In this document: positions 27,302 to 36,655 of the stretch, in pieces
Layout of the letters: every line of letters begins with the position of its first letter
How positions within the stretch are numbered: the first letter of the stretch is position 1
NCBI GenBank assembly: GCA_037440405.1
Contig: JBBIUE010000019.1
Location: 3,633 to 67,632, forward strand
DNA length: 64,000 nucleotides
Direction: 5' to 3'
Source: JANMGV01 sp037440405
GTDB lineage: Bacteria; Planctomycetota; Planctomycetia; Pirellulales; Pirellulaceae
Program-made: the position numbers and the translations under genes
Notes under the pieces: generated by a model
What the model was told of the DNA's origin: nothing
Databases searched by the model: none
Seen by the model: only the letters and a program-made list of their open reading frames with translations

Positions 27302-29014
27302 ATGATCGTCAACGATCGCATTTCTAAGTCGCTCCAAGCCATTTTAATCGTGGCTGCGACGTTACTAGTTTACTACCCGGTGCGAGAATGTGGCTTTATC
27401 TGGGATGATAATGATTATGTAACGATGAATGTTCATCTTCGCAGTTGGGAAGGACTGATTCGAATATGGACAGACTTGCAAGCGGAGCCTCAGTATTACC
27501 CCCTTGTCCACACGACGTTTTGGCTTGAATTCCGAGCCTGGGAGCTTAATCCTGTTGGCTATCATGCGGTCAACGTCCTCTTGCACACATTGAACTCGCT
27601 GCTGCTTTGGCAATTGTTGCGGAAGCTCGGTATTTCAGGAAGCTGGCTGGCCGCGATGCTGTTTGCAGTCCATCCCGTGTGCGTCGAATCGGTTGCCTGG
27701 ATCACCGAGAGGAAGAATGTCCTTTCGAGTTTCTTCTATTTGTCTGCTGCGCACTGCTTCGTCCGTTTTTCTAGACTTGAAAATGCAGATGGCTCGGCGA
27801 GTTCCAATCCGTCTGGAGTCGACGTGAGGACGCATCATTGGCGTTGGTACGCACCCATGTGCCTGCTTTTTGTTTGCGCATTACTAAGCAAGACGGTCAC
27901 CTCGACTTTTCCGGCGGCCATGCTGGTGATTGTCTGGTGGAAACGACGGTCGCTCCCCTGGCCAACGATTCTTGCATTGTTGCCTTTGTTCGCAGCAGGC
28001 ATTCGACTCGGAATGATCACCGCTTGGCTCGAGGAACACCATGTCGGAGCGAGTGGCAGGGAATGGGACTTCACCGTTGTCGAAAGGATGTTGATCGCCA
28101 GTCGGGCTGTATGGTTCTACGTGCAAAAACTCCTATGGCCGAATCCTCTCATGTTTTTTTATCCGAGGTGGAACATCGATTCGCAAGCGGCGTGGCAGTA
28201 TACATTTGCTGCTGCGGGCCTAGTGGTAATGATCTCATTGGTTGCGTTCCGCCGACGCTTCCCTGGAACATTAGCTGCCTCGCTTCTTTACGTGGGGACC
28301 TTGTTTCCTGCACTCGGATTCGTCAATGTTTATCCCATGCGATATTCCTTTGTGGCTGACCACTTTCAATACATGGCGAGTATGGTGTTCCTGTCGTGGC
28401 TCGCGTCTGGAATCGCACTTGCCTCGGAGCGTTTTCAGCAAATCCGCATTCCTTTGTACTTGGCCAGTGCAACTTGGGTTGCGATCCTGATGTACTTGAC
28501 CTTCCGCCAAGTACCGATTTACCAGAATCTGGAGACACTTTGGGAAAATACGCTTGCTAAAAATCCGCAAAGCTGGATCGCCATGAATAATCTTGGGAAC
28601 ATTCGAATTCGACAGGGCAAACACGCTGATGCGGTCGCACTGTTTGAATCTGCGATTCGCCTCAAGCCGGACTACGCGGATGCATACGTCAACCTCGGCA
28701 AAGCGTTGGGAGACGTGAATCGCTTGCAGGAGGCAGAAGCGGCCTATCGACGTGGAGTGGCCCTTGCGCCCCCAACACCGATTCTCGCGACCTCCCTGAG
28801 CGGACTTGGCGTCGTCCGAGCAAGACTGAATGACCTCGACGAGGCGGTCATTTGTCTAACAAGAGCGATCGAGCTTCAACCCGATTACGCGGAAGCACAC
28901 TACAATCTTGCCATTGTTTTCCAGAGTCGCGGCGAGCTGGACAAAGCGAATAGCCACTTTCGCAAGGCGGCTCAGCTTCGCGATCAGCGGGAAAAATCGT
29001 TGCTTAAACAGTGA
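27302..29014 (+). CDS. TMTC-like polytopic membrane protein with C-terminal TPRs
   Basis: About 570 residues. The N-terminal two thirds have around ten hydrophobic segments and the GT-C-like features FIWDDNDYVTMN near the N-terminus (acidic pair in the first loop) and FAVHPVCVESVAWITERKNVLS. Residues about 420-565 hold four TPR units (NNLGNIRIRQGKHADAVALF; VNLGKALGDVNRLQEAEAAY; GVVRARLNDLDEAVICL; YNLAIVFQSRGELDKANSHF). This combination is that of TMTC-type O-mannosyltransferase-like proteins, common in planctomycetes. TTG 27296 is an alternative start. The sugar donor would be a polyprenyl-linked sugar (family knowledge). Overlaps closely with the next gene. Confidence 0.82.
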   Translation: MIVNDRISKSLQAILIVAATLLVYYPVRECGFIWDDNDYVTMNVHLRSWEGLIRIWTDLQAEPQYYPLVHTTFWLEFRAWELNPVGYHAVNVLLHTLNSLLLWQLLRKLGISGSWLAAMLFAVHPVCVESVAWITERKNVLSSFFYLSAAHCFVRFSRLENADGSASSNPSGVDVRTHHWRWYAPMCLLFVCALLSKTVTSTFPAAMLVIVWWKRRSLPWPTILALLPLFAAGIRLGMITAWLEEHHVGASGREWDFTVVERMLIASRAVWFYVQKLLWPNPLMFFYPRWNIDSQAAWQYTFAAAGLVVMISLVAFRRRFPGTLAASLLYVGTLFPALGFVNVYPMRYSFVADHFQYMASMVFLSWLASGIALASERFQQIRIPLYLASATWVAILMYLTFRQVPIYQNLETLWENTLAKNPQSWIAMNNLGNIRIRQGKHADAVALFESAIRLKPDYADAYVNLGKALGDVNRLQEAEAAYRRGVALAPPTPILATSLSGLGVVRARLNDLDEAVICLTRAIELQPDYAEAHYNLAIVFQSRGELDKANSHFRKAAQLRDQREKSLLKQ

Positions 29015-29031
29015 GAGGACCAACGCACAAC

Positions 29032-29760
29032 ATGTTTGAAAATAAGGCAGTCATGATCACTGGTGGTTCAAGCGGAATCGGCTTGGCTATCGCCAGAGCA
29101 TTCGCGGACCGAGGAGCTCGAGTTGTCATCGGAAGCCGTCGCCCAGAGGCGGTCGAGCAAGCGATCCAACAGATTCAGGGCCAGCATCCTGTTCGGGGTC
29201 GGGCGGTTGATGTGGCTGATCGCGACAGTGCAAAGACATTTATCGACTTTGGTCTGGACCAACTCGGTCGGCTGGACATTCTCGTTCTCGCCGCAGGAAT
29301 CAACATACGCAATCGATCGATGGCAAGCATGACACCCGAGGAGTGGGATCAAGTGCTCGGTATCAATGCGACAGGAGCATACAACTGCCTGCATGCTTCC
29401 CTTCCGACGATGAAAGCTCAGGCCGACGGCATCATCTTTAACATTTCGAGCGTAGCAGGAAAGCGGGCGATTGCATTGGGTGGGGTCGCGTACGCTGCCA
29501 GTAAGTTTGCCATGACCGCTCTCGGCACAACCGTTGCCAACGAAGTCGCTCCCGATGGAATTCGAGTGGTCAACATCTATCCAGGTGAGGTGAATACTCC
29601 GATCCTCGATAATCGACCGGTCGCAATCACCGAGGAACATCGTCAACGAATTCTCCAACCGGAGGATGTCGCCTCGTTAGTCCTTTCTCTCGCCCAACTA
29701 CCAAAGCACGTCCATGTGCCCGAAGTGGTGATCAAACCACTTTCTCAGGCGTGGTACTGA
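29032..29760 (+). CDS. short-chain dehydrogenase/reductase (SDR)
   Basis: A 242-residue classical SDR that oxidises or reduces an alcohol/ketone using NAD(P). Seen: the cofactor loop TGGSSGIGLAIA (T-G-x3-G-x-G), LAAGINIRN (N-A-G-like), the catalytic Ser in NISSVAGKRA, and YAASKFA (Y-x3-K). The basic GSRRPE after beta-2 favours NADP. ATG 29032 has GAGAGG upstream; the frame could start at 29011, overlapping the previous stop. Co-directional with the TMTC-like gene, spacing 17 bases, so probably co-transcribed. Substrate unknown. Confidence 0.92.
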   Translation: MFENKAVMITGGSSGIGLAIARAFADRGARVVIGSRRPEAVEQAIQQIQGQHPVRGRAVDVADRDSAKTFIDFGLDQLGRLDILVLAAGINIRNRSMASMTPEEWDQVLGINATGAYNCLHASLPTMKAQADGIIFNISSVAGKRAIALGGVAYAASKFAMTALGTTVANEVAPDGIRVVNIYPGEVNTPILDNRPVAITEEHRQRILQPEDVASLVLSLAQLPKHVHVPEVVIKPLSQAWY

Positions 29761-29782
29761 GTCGTGCGGGCACTTCTCTCTT

Positions 29783-29822
29783 ACCGTCGTCTGCCTAATC
29801 CGACCGTCGTCCGTTTACCCCG
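29783..29822. repeat. tandem pair of 20-bp units containing TCTGCCTA
   Basis: Unit 1 (29783-29802, ACCGTCGTCTGCCTAATCCG) and unit 2 (29803-29822, ACCGTCGTCCGTTTACCCCG) agree at 15 of 20 positions. The octamer TCTGCCTA in unit 1 is the same one repeated at 63118-63176. Lies just after the SDR gene. Confidence 0.45.
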
Positions 29823-29996
29823 CACTTTTGAATGAGCAGCTTCAGCCCATGTCAGCGCATCCAAACTCGCTGATTGGGATCGTGGCATCGAATCCGCGGC
29901 TCTTTGATGAACGTTCGATATCGACAGAATAAATAGTGCTCTCTGCTCAGCTAAAAATTTGAAGTCAGTGCGGGGCAACTCCGCTCCAGCGTGGGC

Positions 29997-31364
29997 TTAT
30001 GTGCTCGGAGCGATGGGAATGGCTCGAATGAGATGAAGCAAAACGGATTGGTTGGAGGACTCGCCGACGTTTGCGCTTTCCTCTTGATTGCTCGGACCCG
30101 AGTGAGTGACACAGAAAAACAAGTACTTCTGGCCAACGAACAGATTCCGCGCTCCTGTCTGGCTCGCGAAAATCTTTATCGGCTTATCCATCGTTTTGAG
30201 AGGAATGAGGAGGACTTCTGAATCCGAGGCGATTGCATCGATCTGATCGATTTCGCCGACCAAGGCGATGGTTTGCCGCAGTGATGATAATTTGAGATTG
30301 GCAACTGCTCCTTGTTCGATGAGTGTGAGAATACTCGGATTTTTGAGCATGGTCTGACACTCTGCAACCAGCTTGTCCAACCAAACCTGATTGGAAGGCG
30401 AAGGTTGTGGATTCTCGTTCATGAGCGCTGCAATCTGCAGCAGACTCGTGTACAAGCGTTGCGCGAGGACGCGTTTTCGATTACGATCAGTGCCTTGGTA
30501 GACCTCCCAGGCGTTCACACTTTCTTGCAAGTCGAAGACTGCGGTTGCGAATGGACTCATCGCAGGAGGCGAATCCTCAGCGTCATCGGACGTGGATGTT
30601 GCACCCAAATGTAAATCGCTGTCGCCATCGGCAGCAACATCGGGACGAGCTCCGGTGAAAGGTTCCGTAATCTCTCCGTTCTCTGCGAGGTCGTTTCCAA
30701 TTTTGGGGAGTCGTTCACCGGAAGCGAATTCCATCGCGGGCTGCCTTGGCAAGCGAATTTGATTTCCAGCATTTTCGGCAATGGGGCGAAATCGATCGGG
30801 GACAATCCAGGGGACGTACTTGCCAACCAATGGTCCGGCCCCCATAAAGTCCCGATCAAGCAAATGCCAAATGATCAACAAGGCAACCGGAATCGCGGCA
30901 GCGCCACCCAGAACAACTTGAACAAGGCTTAGCCAGATCGGCTTCGAGGCTCGACGGCGGCGCTGGTACTCGTCGTGCGTAATGGGTTTGAAGCGTTTCC
31001 AGTCCTTGACTCTACGGCCCGCCCCTTCTGCTCCCTCCGATGCGGAGTCGAGTGATTCAGAGTCTAGAGGAACGAGATTGAGTTCTCCAGGATGGTCTTC
31101 GACTTGGATTCTGTCGAAAGCAACAGCGGTTGGCTCATTCGACGAAGTTTCAGGGATGCTCGTTGAGTGAGGTTGGAAATCAAAGAAGAGGTCCTCTCCA
31201 CCCGGGTCTTCGATGACAATCCATTTCCGTGAAGTGCCTTGGAGCAAATCCCCAGCCAAGATTTCAAACTGGCAAACCGGACATCGAAGCTTGGCATTCG
31301 CCGAAGCTTGAAGAGGAGGCTGGACGGCAAAATGGCACTGCGGGCATGGGAAAAAAAATGGCAT
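29997..31364 (-). CDS. zinc-ribbon membrane protein of unknown function
   Basis: A 455-residue protein, start at ATG 31364 behind AGAGGGACCC. It opens with a zinc ribbon (CPQC...CPVC, residues 6-33), followed by a low-complexity acidic region, one membrane helix near residues 130-155 (WLSLVQVVLGGAAAIPVALLII) and a large C-terminal domain that should be on the outer side of the membrane. Such zinc-ribbon plus single-helix proteins are recurrent hypothetical proteins in planctomycetes. No catalytic motif was recognised. Upstream, about 65 bases separate it from the end of the next gene on the same strand. Confidence 0.7.
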   Translation of the reverse strand: MPFFFPCPQCHFAVQPPLQASANAKLRCPVCQFEILAGDLLQGTSRKWIVIEDPGGEDLFFDFQPHSTSIPETSSNEPTAVAFDRIQVEDHPGELNLVPLDSESLDSASEGAEGAGRRVKDWKRFKPITHDEYQRRRRASKPIWLSLVQVVLGGAAAIPVALLIIWHLLDRDFMGAGPLVGKYVPWIVPDRFRPIAENAGNQIRLPRQPAMEFASGERLPKIGNDLAENGEITEPFTGARPDVAADGDSDLHLGATSTSDDAEDSPPAMSPFATAVFDLQESVNAWEVYQGTDRNRKRVLAQRLYTSLLQIAALMNENPQPSPSNQVWLDKLVAECQTMLKNPSILTLIEQGAVANLKLSSLRQTIALVGEIDQIDAIASDSEVLLIPLKTMDKPIKIFASQTGARNLFVGQKYLFFCVTHSGPSNQEESANVGESSNQSVLLHLIRAIPIAPST

Positions 31365-31447
31365 GGGTCCCTCTACAACCATGACGATAAGCTACTCAGC
31401 TACTTCTCATCATGGTTGAGAATGGTGATTACCACAAGCCACTTGGA

Positions 31448-32428
31448 TTACCGACGGGCAGTTCGGATTCCGCTACCGACATATACCTTACAATCATCAA
31501 CGATCACCGGTGTACTCCAGTTCCTACCATTGTCGCCATTCACTGTGTTGAAGAAGAAGGTGCGAAATCGCTCGCAGCGGTAACCATAGGGAAATTGAGA
31601 CGCTAAGTAATCCTCTGCCGTCAGGTCCTCAACTCCGGGACGAGCGTAATAGTGAACCATCCCATCTGGTGTAAAACTCATCCCAAGCGTCCACCAACCC
31701 AAGGTTTGCAGTTCTGGACCCCGAAAATCTCCGCCGTTACGGTCGGCCCGTATCCGAAAATGAACCGAGTCGGTTGGCGTTCCATTGCGATTCTGACTTT
31801 CGCGAACAATGAACAATCCAGGCCAATAAACCTCATCTTTTTGCTGCGAAGAAGAAAATAAGAACTTCTGCTTCGTCTCCATGATTCTTGTTTCGACGGC
31901 GGCCCGGAACGCGAAATGAGGCCCGTTTCGCCGTTTCCACTCTTCAATCGGTGGTAAGTAAATTCGGGCAGTGACGCTTGGAGTCTGACTGACCGGAATG
32001 GCCCCGCCGTTTCGATATTGAACATTGGCTATGAAATCATCTTGGTGCATCTTGTGGCTGGGTTGGTTGGGGATACCTGTGTAAAGTGACTGCAGCAATA
32101 GAGCGCCTTCGCTGCCGGGTAGTCCTCCCGGTGGAGTTGGAACTCGCTTGATGACGTCGGGATGGCCTCGCTTAACGCCTTCATACCATCGGCCGTTCGT
32201 TGATTTGCCGAGTGGCTGGCGTTGCTTCTCGTCGATGTCCTCGGTGCTTTTGGGGTTGTTGAAGACGTAATCCCACGACTCATCTTCGAAGTCATCACCC
32301 ACATTGGTCAATTGCGATCCGGAGCCAGGAACAACCGGCCTTTGTGGTGCGGCATCCGCTGTGCTGTAAAGGATACCGGTCACGAAAATGCCTACCGCTG
32401 ACAGCTTCACTAGGCTTGAAGAGCGCAT
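31448..32428 (-). CDS. exported protein of unknown function, 326 aa
   Basis: The ATG follows GGAGGG and begins a signal peptide (KLSAVGIFVTGILYSTADAA). The mature part is soluble, rich in aromatic residues and Gly (QTLGWWTLGMSFTPDGMVHYY) with a beta-sandwich-like composition. I could not assign a family; a concanavalin-like or polysaccharide-binding fold is a guess. Upstream of the zinc-ribbon gene on the same strand with a gap of about 80 bases, so the two may be co-transcribed. Confidence 0.65.
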   Translation of the reverse strand: MRSSSLVKLSAVGIFVTGILYSTADAAPQRPVVPGSGSQLTNVGDDFEDESWDYVFNNPKSTEDIDEKQRQPLGKSTNGRWYEGVKRGHPDVIKRVPTPPGGLPGSEGALLLQSLYTGIPNQPSHKMHQDDFIANVQYRNGGAIPVSQTPSVTARIYLPPIEEWKRRNGPHFAFRAAVETRIMETKQKFLFSSSQQKDEVYWPGLFIVRESQNRNGTPTDSVHFRIRADRNGGDFRGPELQTLGWWTLGMSFTPDGMVHYYARPGVEDLTAEDYLASQFPYGYRCERFRTFFFNTVNGDNGRNWSTPVIVDDCKVYVGSGIRTARR

Positions 32429-32856
32429 CCTGTAACCCTCCGATGATTCAGAGCCGATTCTGGGAGATCTTCGATCTCATGTTGATGACATACAATCGGA
32501 TTGATCGGCTCGATTGTTAATTTCGGAACGCAGAAAAACACGGTGTCGGTACAAGCCTTACCATTCGATATCTGAGCCCAAGTTCTCGATCTTCCATGAT
32601 CGTCAAATCTCACAATCGTTGTATTCGTTTCTTTCGGATAGAGAAACTTTGCTTGCTGGAGAAAATGCGGTGTCCAGTTAAGCAGTAACGGACGACACAT
32701 TCGATGAAAGCAGTGAAAATTTGCGGTTCTTCCGGTTTGAATTCTTGAACGCGGCGGTCGCCCGATTCCACGAAAGCGAGGATCGAGGCTACGGGCCGAA
32801 GTTGTCAAGAACGGATCGGTTTCAATTGGAGTTCCATTTTTCTGGAGACCCTATCG
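32429..32856. other. divergent promoter region
   Basis: This 428-base region separates the exported protein gene (minus) from the Cys-rich gene (plus). An open frame on the minus strand across it lacks a ribosome-binding site and coding character. No operator or RNA was recognised. Confidence 0.35.
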
Positions 32857-33342
32857 ATGCGTTTTGTTGCTTCTGCTCTGCTTAGCCTTGTTGCTATTAG
32901 CTTTGCTGGTTCCTCTGCGAATGCAGGTTTGTTCAATCGCGGCTGCGGCTGCGATCCGGCACCTACCTGCGGTTGCGAAATCGCCGCACCATCCTGCGGT
33001 TGTGAAATGTCTTCCTGCTGCGACAGTGGTTGTGGATCGCGAATGGGCTTCCTGAGCCGATTCCGAGGCCGGCTCAACGCCTGTTGTCCCACATCCTGCT
33101 GTGAAGCAGCTCCTTCTTGCTGCTCGGCGGCACCATCCTGTGGTTGCGAAACGGTTGCACCTAGCTGTGGATGCGAAGCATCGAGCTGCTGCGATCCATG
33201 TGCATCGGCTTGCCGACCAAACATCCTGCAGAACCTTCGCGCTCGTTTGGCATCTCGCCGAGCTTGCTGCGTTCCTTCGTGCTGCAGTGCTGCACCATCG
33301 TGCGGTAGCGAAATCGTTGCACCTAGCTGCGGTTGCAACTGA
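32857..33342 (+). CDS. exported cysteine-rich repeat protein
   Basis: A 161-residue protein with a clear signal peptide (MRFVASALLSLVAISFAGSSANA). The mature part contains 30 cysteines in about 138 residues, arranged in recurrent units (APSCGCE, SSCCD, APSCC, TSCCEA) that form two Cys-rich blocks separated by two basic segments (SRMGFLSRFRGRLN and NILQNLRARLASRR). CTGGAG precedes the ATG and a strong terminator follows the stop by 85 bases, so it is a single-gene unit. Cys-rich exported proteins of this type are seen in planctomycetes and may be crosslinked into the cell wall; metal binding is an alternative. Function is inference. Confidence 0.8.
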   Translation: MRFVASALLSLVAISFAGSSANAGLFNRGCGCDPAPTCGCEIAAPSCGCEMSSCCDSGCGSRMGFLSRFRGRLNACCPTSCCEAAPSCCSAAPSCGCETVAPSCGCEASSCCDPCASACRPNILQNLRARLASRRACCVPSCCSAAPSCGSEIVAPSCGCN

Positions 33343-33427
33343 GATCCCATCGACAACGTTGTTTCAACGAAACAAGCTAGGAATCGTCGCTCTCACCCTC
33401 CAAGCGTGAATCGTGGAAACTCGCGAA

Positions 33428-33463
33428 CTCGGCTGGCCGTCACCCAGCCGAGTTTTGTTTTTT
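33428..33463 (+). terminator. intrinsic terminator of the Cys-rich gene
   Basis: CTCGGCTGG (33428-33436) pairs perfectly with CCAGCCGAG (33444-33452) across a 7-base loop and is followed by TTTTGTTTTTT (33453-33463). A textbook Rho-independent terminator. Confidence 0.93.
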
Positions 33464-33529
33464 GTTCGACGTTTCCAATCGCACCGAAAAATTTCGAAGA
33501 GCTGGATTCAGGCGGATGAAACCTTGTTA

Positions 33530-33844
33530 CTATTCACGCCTCACGCGCGAGCCGCCGCAAATTTGGCGAGTAGCGATGTCCGCTGGCTTCCAAAGATGCC
33601 GCGCCAAACTTGCTCTGGCCTTGCGGTTAAGCGAAGCTCCTGACTCCATTGGTGAACGCTTCCGAACCGTTGAACTACACCGAACCGTTGCCTCGACGCA
33701 CATCCAAAAAGGGATCAGCGAGCTGTCCTTGCGGTTCGTCGATCCATTCGCTATCGATCCTCTTAGCGAGTCCACCAAGAGCTTCTCTTCTGAGGAGAGG
33801 CAATCAAGGTATTCCGGCGCGTAGCGGTCGTTTGCCCTCTTCAT
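33530..33844 (-). CDS. doubtful 104-aa frame abutting the ABC ATPase gene
   Basis: The ATG at 33844 follows the stop of the ABC ATPase gene without a gap (TGA-ATG). The first half (RYAPEYLDCLSSEEKLLVDSL) looks protein-like; the second half reads across dispersed repeat copy B (33533-33661) and is basic and low in complexity. It could be a translationally coupled small gene, or an accidental frame through a repeat. No motif is recognised. Confidence 0.25.
   Translation of the reverse strand: MKRANDRYAPEYLDCLSSEEKLLVDSLRGSIANGSTNRKDSSLIPFWMCVEATVRCSSTVRKRSPMESGASLNRKARASLARHLWKPADIATRQICGGSRVRRE
33533..33661. repeat. dispersed repeat, copy B
   Basis: Diverged second copy of the element at 2903-3030, same orientation, aligned end to end with about 70% identity by eye and a few single-base gaps. 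Common blocks: TTCACGCCTC, TTTGGCGA, GCTTCCAA, TCCTGACTCCA, GTGAACGCTT. Lies between the terminator of the Cys-rich gene and the end of the ABC operon. Confidence 0.75.
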
Positions 33845-35404
33845 TCAGAGAGTAGCCGCCGCCATAATTTTGGCTTGCGTAGCTTCGGACCGCTCCATGG
33901 AAGCGGTGATTCTGCCTTCGCTGAGAACGAGTATCCGATCGCTAAGCGTCAATAACTCCGGCAGTTCGCTCGATGTGACGATGACGCTCAAGCCCTCTCG
34001 GCACAGCGACTTGATAATCGCGTACAGCTCTGCCTTAGCCCCGACATCGACACCACGCGTTGGATCGTCGAGCAATAATATTTTCGGGTTCGTCAGAAGC
34101 CAACGACCGACAATACACTTTTGCTGATTGCCGCCACTCAGGCCAGTGATTGCCGCCCACAGCCCTGGAGTCTTGACTTGCAGATTGTTGGCGATCGCCG
34201 TGCAAGCATCATGTTCTTTCGCTCCGGACAGGAAGCCCATCCTTCGAAAGGCCCGCAATTGACTCATTGCCATATTCTTACCAACGTTCATCGCCGGAAA
34301 GATGCCCAAGCGTTTGCGATCTTCGGTAACGAGGGCAACTCCGCGCTCATATGCAGTTTTTGGATGGCGGGGAGCGTATGGTTTACCGAATAGCTCCATG
34401 GTCCCGGAAGGTCGCATGGCAGAAGCACCGAACAAACACTCCAACAGCTCTGTTCGTCCCGCTCCCATGAGACCGGCGATCCCCAGTATCTCGCCTCGAC
34501 GCAAGTCAAAGCTGATGTCCTTGAGTCGATATCCGCGAGCGTGCCCTGGCCAAGCGAGGTTGAGGTTCCGAACTTTTAGGACCAGTTCTTCAGAAGGCTT
34601 GGATTCCTGAAGCTGAATGTCATTGAGCGCACGACCCACCATCAGCTCCGTGATCTGCGCTGGGTTGGTTTCATCACGCCTTAGAGTCTTGATTAGAGTT
34701 CCATCGCGAAGAACCGAAATACGATCGGCCAAATGGAACACCTCGTCCATCTTATGAGAAATGTAGAGAATGGTCTTGCCTCGCTGGCGCAGCTTGGCAA
34801 TCACGCGATAAAGCCGTTCGACCTCGCCTTCCGTCAGCGCACTGGTCGGTTCATCCATGATCAAGATTCGGCTATCGAGACTTAGCGCTTTTGCAATCTC
34901 GACCAATTGCTGATCACCCACGCGTAGGCTTCCTGCCGTCACTCGAGGATCGACATGGCATTCCAGTTCTCGAAGCAGTGATTTCGAGACCTCGTCCATC
35001 GATCGCTCATTCAAGAAGCAGTAGAGGCTCCTTCGCTCCCGCCCAAGAAAAATATTGGCAGCGACCGACAGCTTGTCGACGATATTGAGTTCTTGATGAA
35101 TGATGCTGATGCCCGCCCGCTCTGCATCGCGCGTGCTCTTGAATTCTACGGGGTTGCCGTCAATCACGAGTCGTCCGTCATATTGACGAATCACGCCGGA
35201 GAGAATCTTCATCAGCGTACTCTTGCCAGCACCATTTTCACCGCAGATCGCATGGAGTTCGCCCAGCTCGATACCGAGCGAGACATTCGATAGAGCTCGC
35301 ACTCCTGGAAACGACTTACCGATCGACTCTAAGCGCACAATGTCGCCGCGAGTCGCTTCCGCGTGCTTTGGTGGATCGGGAATGGGTAGGGAAAGGTTAG
35401 TCAC
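33845..35404 (-). CDS. sugar ABC transporter, tandem ATP-binding subunit (RbsA/MglA type)
   Basis: A 519-residue protein with two ABC domains, the energising subunit of a ribose/galactose-type importer. Domain 1: Walker A GENGAGKST, signature LRVGDQQLVEIAKAL, Walker B ILIMDEPTSAL. Domain 2: the degenerate Walker A GLMGAGRTE typical for this family, signature LSGGNQQKCIVGRWL, Walker B ILLLDDPTRGVDVG. Third gene of a three-gene operon (binding protein, permease, ATPase), 33 bases after the permease. Substrate probably a monosaccharide; not determined. Confidence 0.95.
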   Translation of the reverse strand: MTNLSLPIPDPPKHAEATRGDIVRLESIGKSFPGVRALSNVSLGIELGELHAICGENGAGKSTLMKILSGVIRQYDGRLVIDGNPVEFKSTRDAERAGISIIHQELNIVDKLSVAANIFLGRERRSLYCFLNERSMDEVSKSLLRELECHVDPRVTAGSLRVGDQQLVEIAKALSLDSRILIMDEPTSALTEGEVERLYRVIAKLRQRGKTILYISHKMDEVFHLADRISVLRDGTLIKTLRRDETNPAQITELMVGRALNDIQLQESKPSEELVLKVRNLNLAWPGHARGYRLKDISFDLRRGEILGIAGLMGAGRTELLECLFGASAMRPSGTMELFGKPYAPRHPKTAYERGVALVTEDRKRLGIFPAMNVGKNMAMSQLRAFRRMGFLSGAKEHDACTAIANNLQVKTPGLWAAITGLSGGNQQKCIVGRWLLTNPKILLLDDPTRGVDVGAKAELYAIIKSLCREGLSVIVTSSELPELLTLSDRILVLSEGRITASMERSEATQAKIMAAATL

Positions 35405-35437
35405 GAGAGGCTCAAGTCGATCTGATGGTCGAACGTC

Positions 35438-36655
35438 TCATCTGGACGATTTTACGTATTCGAGAAAGGCAAGCAGTTCGAAAAGAGTGAGTGTTATCAG
35501 AAAAAGAACCAAACCGGTAATGGGCCCTACAGTGGTCAGCATGATGAGTCCCGTGAGTAGAGACAGAACCACAATCGCTGCCTGACCCAACGCTCCTTCG
35601 AAAAGCCTTCGACCCGAACTTCCGAAATCTTGGAGTTGGCTGAAGGTGACCGCTAGTACTACGACGATGCCAACGATTAAACCTTCCCAGATATCGGCAC
35701 CTGACTTGATGATTTTGGCCACAACATCAATCACCACCCGGAGGAATAGGGCACCAAGAATGGTACCGCTGACTGTCCCGATGCCGCCTTGTAAGCTACA
35801 TCCACCGACCACAGCCGCCGCAATGGCATTGAGTTCATGACCACGCCCCTGATTTACGGGGGCAGAAACACCCTCGTTGGCAATGTAGAAAATCCCCGCA
35901 AGGGAGGCTGTCATTGCTCCGAACACATAAGCGAACCATTTGAGTCGATCGGTTTGAATACCGCTTAGCCTAGCAGCTTGTTCGTTGCCTCCCATGGCAT
36001 AGATGTGGCGTCCGAGGACGGTCCAGCGCAATATAATCCACGTTGCAATCGACAAAAGGATGAAGGTACAAACCCAAATCCAGACGTGCGCAGGTTCTCG
36101 CAGCCAATTAAAGAACGGCTGATCGATGGGGACTTGCGATTTCCGAGCTCCTTCATACGTCTTCGTAACGTATTCACACAATACTCGAGCGAGCGAGCGA
36201 AGGCCGACCAACGAACTCAACGTCGCCACAAAGGGCGGAAGGCGAATACTGGTGACCAACCATGCGTGAAACGTCCCCACAACAAAGCCGGACAACAGTC
36301 CCGCAGCAATGCCAATGGCTACGATCGCATTGTTCGGCAGGACACCTTGCAGGGGCCCTTTCTCAAGAAAGATCATCGTACATGCGATCGCGGTTCCACT
36401 GAAGGCGATCATCGATCCAGCCGACAAATCAATGCCACCTGAGATGATCACCATCATTGAACCGAGTGCGAAAATTCCAAGCAACGACGTTTGCCTTGCA
36501 ATCTCGATCGCATTGGTCGAGGCATCGTACCAGTAAGATTGATTGGAATCGAGAATCAATCCCAACAACAAGACGACCACGACAGCGATGAGCAGTACGA
36601 ATTCGTTGAGTCGAAAGCCGACTCTCGCGAAAAAGGATCGCTGCTGTTCCATCAT
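35438..36655 (-). CDS. sugar ABC transporter permease (RbsC type)
   Basis: A 405-residue membrane subunit with about ten hydrophobic segments and the family motifs GIDLSAGSMIAFSGTAIA and AAAVVGGCSLQGGIGTVSGTI. The start at ATG 36655 overlaps the binding-protein stop in an ATGA junction (36652-36655), which decides it against an in-frame codon ten residues upstream. The C-terminus has an extra pair of hydrophobic segments (AAIVVLSLLTGLIML; ITGLVLFLITLTLFELLAFL) beyond the usual length of about 320-340. Confidence 0.93.
   Translation of the reverse strand: MMEQQRSFFARVGFRLNEFVLLIAVVVVLLLGLILDSNQSYWYDASTNAIEIARQTSLLGIFALGSMMVIISGGIDLSAGSMIAFSGTAIACTMIFLEKGPLQGVLPNNAIVAIGIAAGLLSGFVVGTFHAWLVTSIRLPPFVATLSSLVGLRSLARVLCEYVTKTYEGARKSQVPIDQPFFNWLREPAHVWIWVCTFILLSIATWIILRWTVLGRHIYAMGGNEQAARLSGIQTDRLKWFAYVFGAMTASLAGIFYIANEGVSAPVNQGRGHELNAIAAAVVGGCSLQGGIGTVSGTILGALFLRVVIDVVAKIIKSGADIWEGLIVGIVVVLAVTFSQLQDFGSSGRRLFEGALGQAAIVVLSLLTGLIMLTTVGPITGLVLFLITLTLFELLAFLEYVKSSR

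Noticed and set aside
32410..32808. 132-codon minus-strand frame
   Set aside because: Overlaps the signal peptide coding region of the exported protein gene and spans the divergent promoter region without a start signal.
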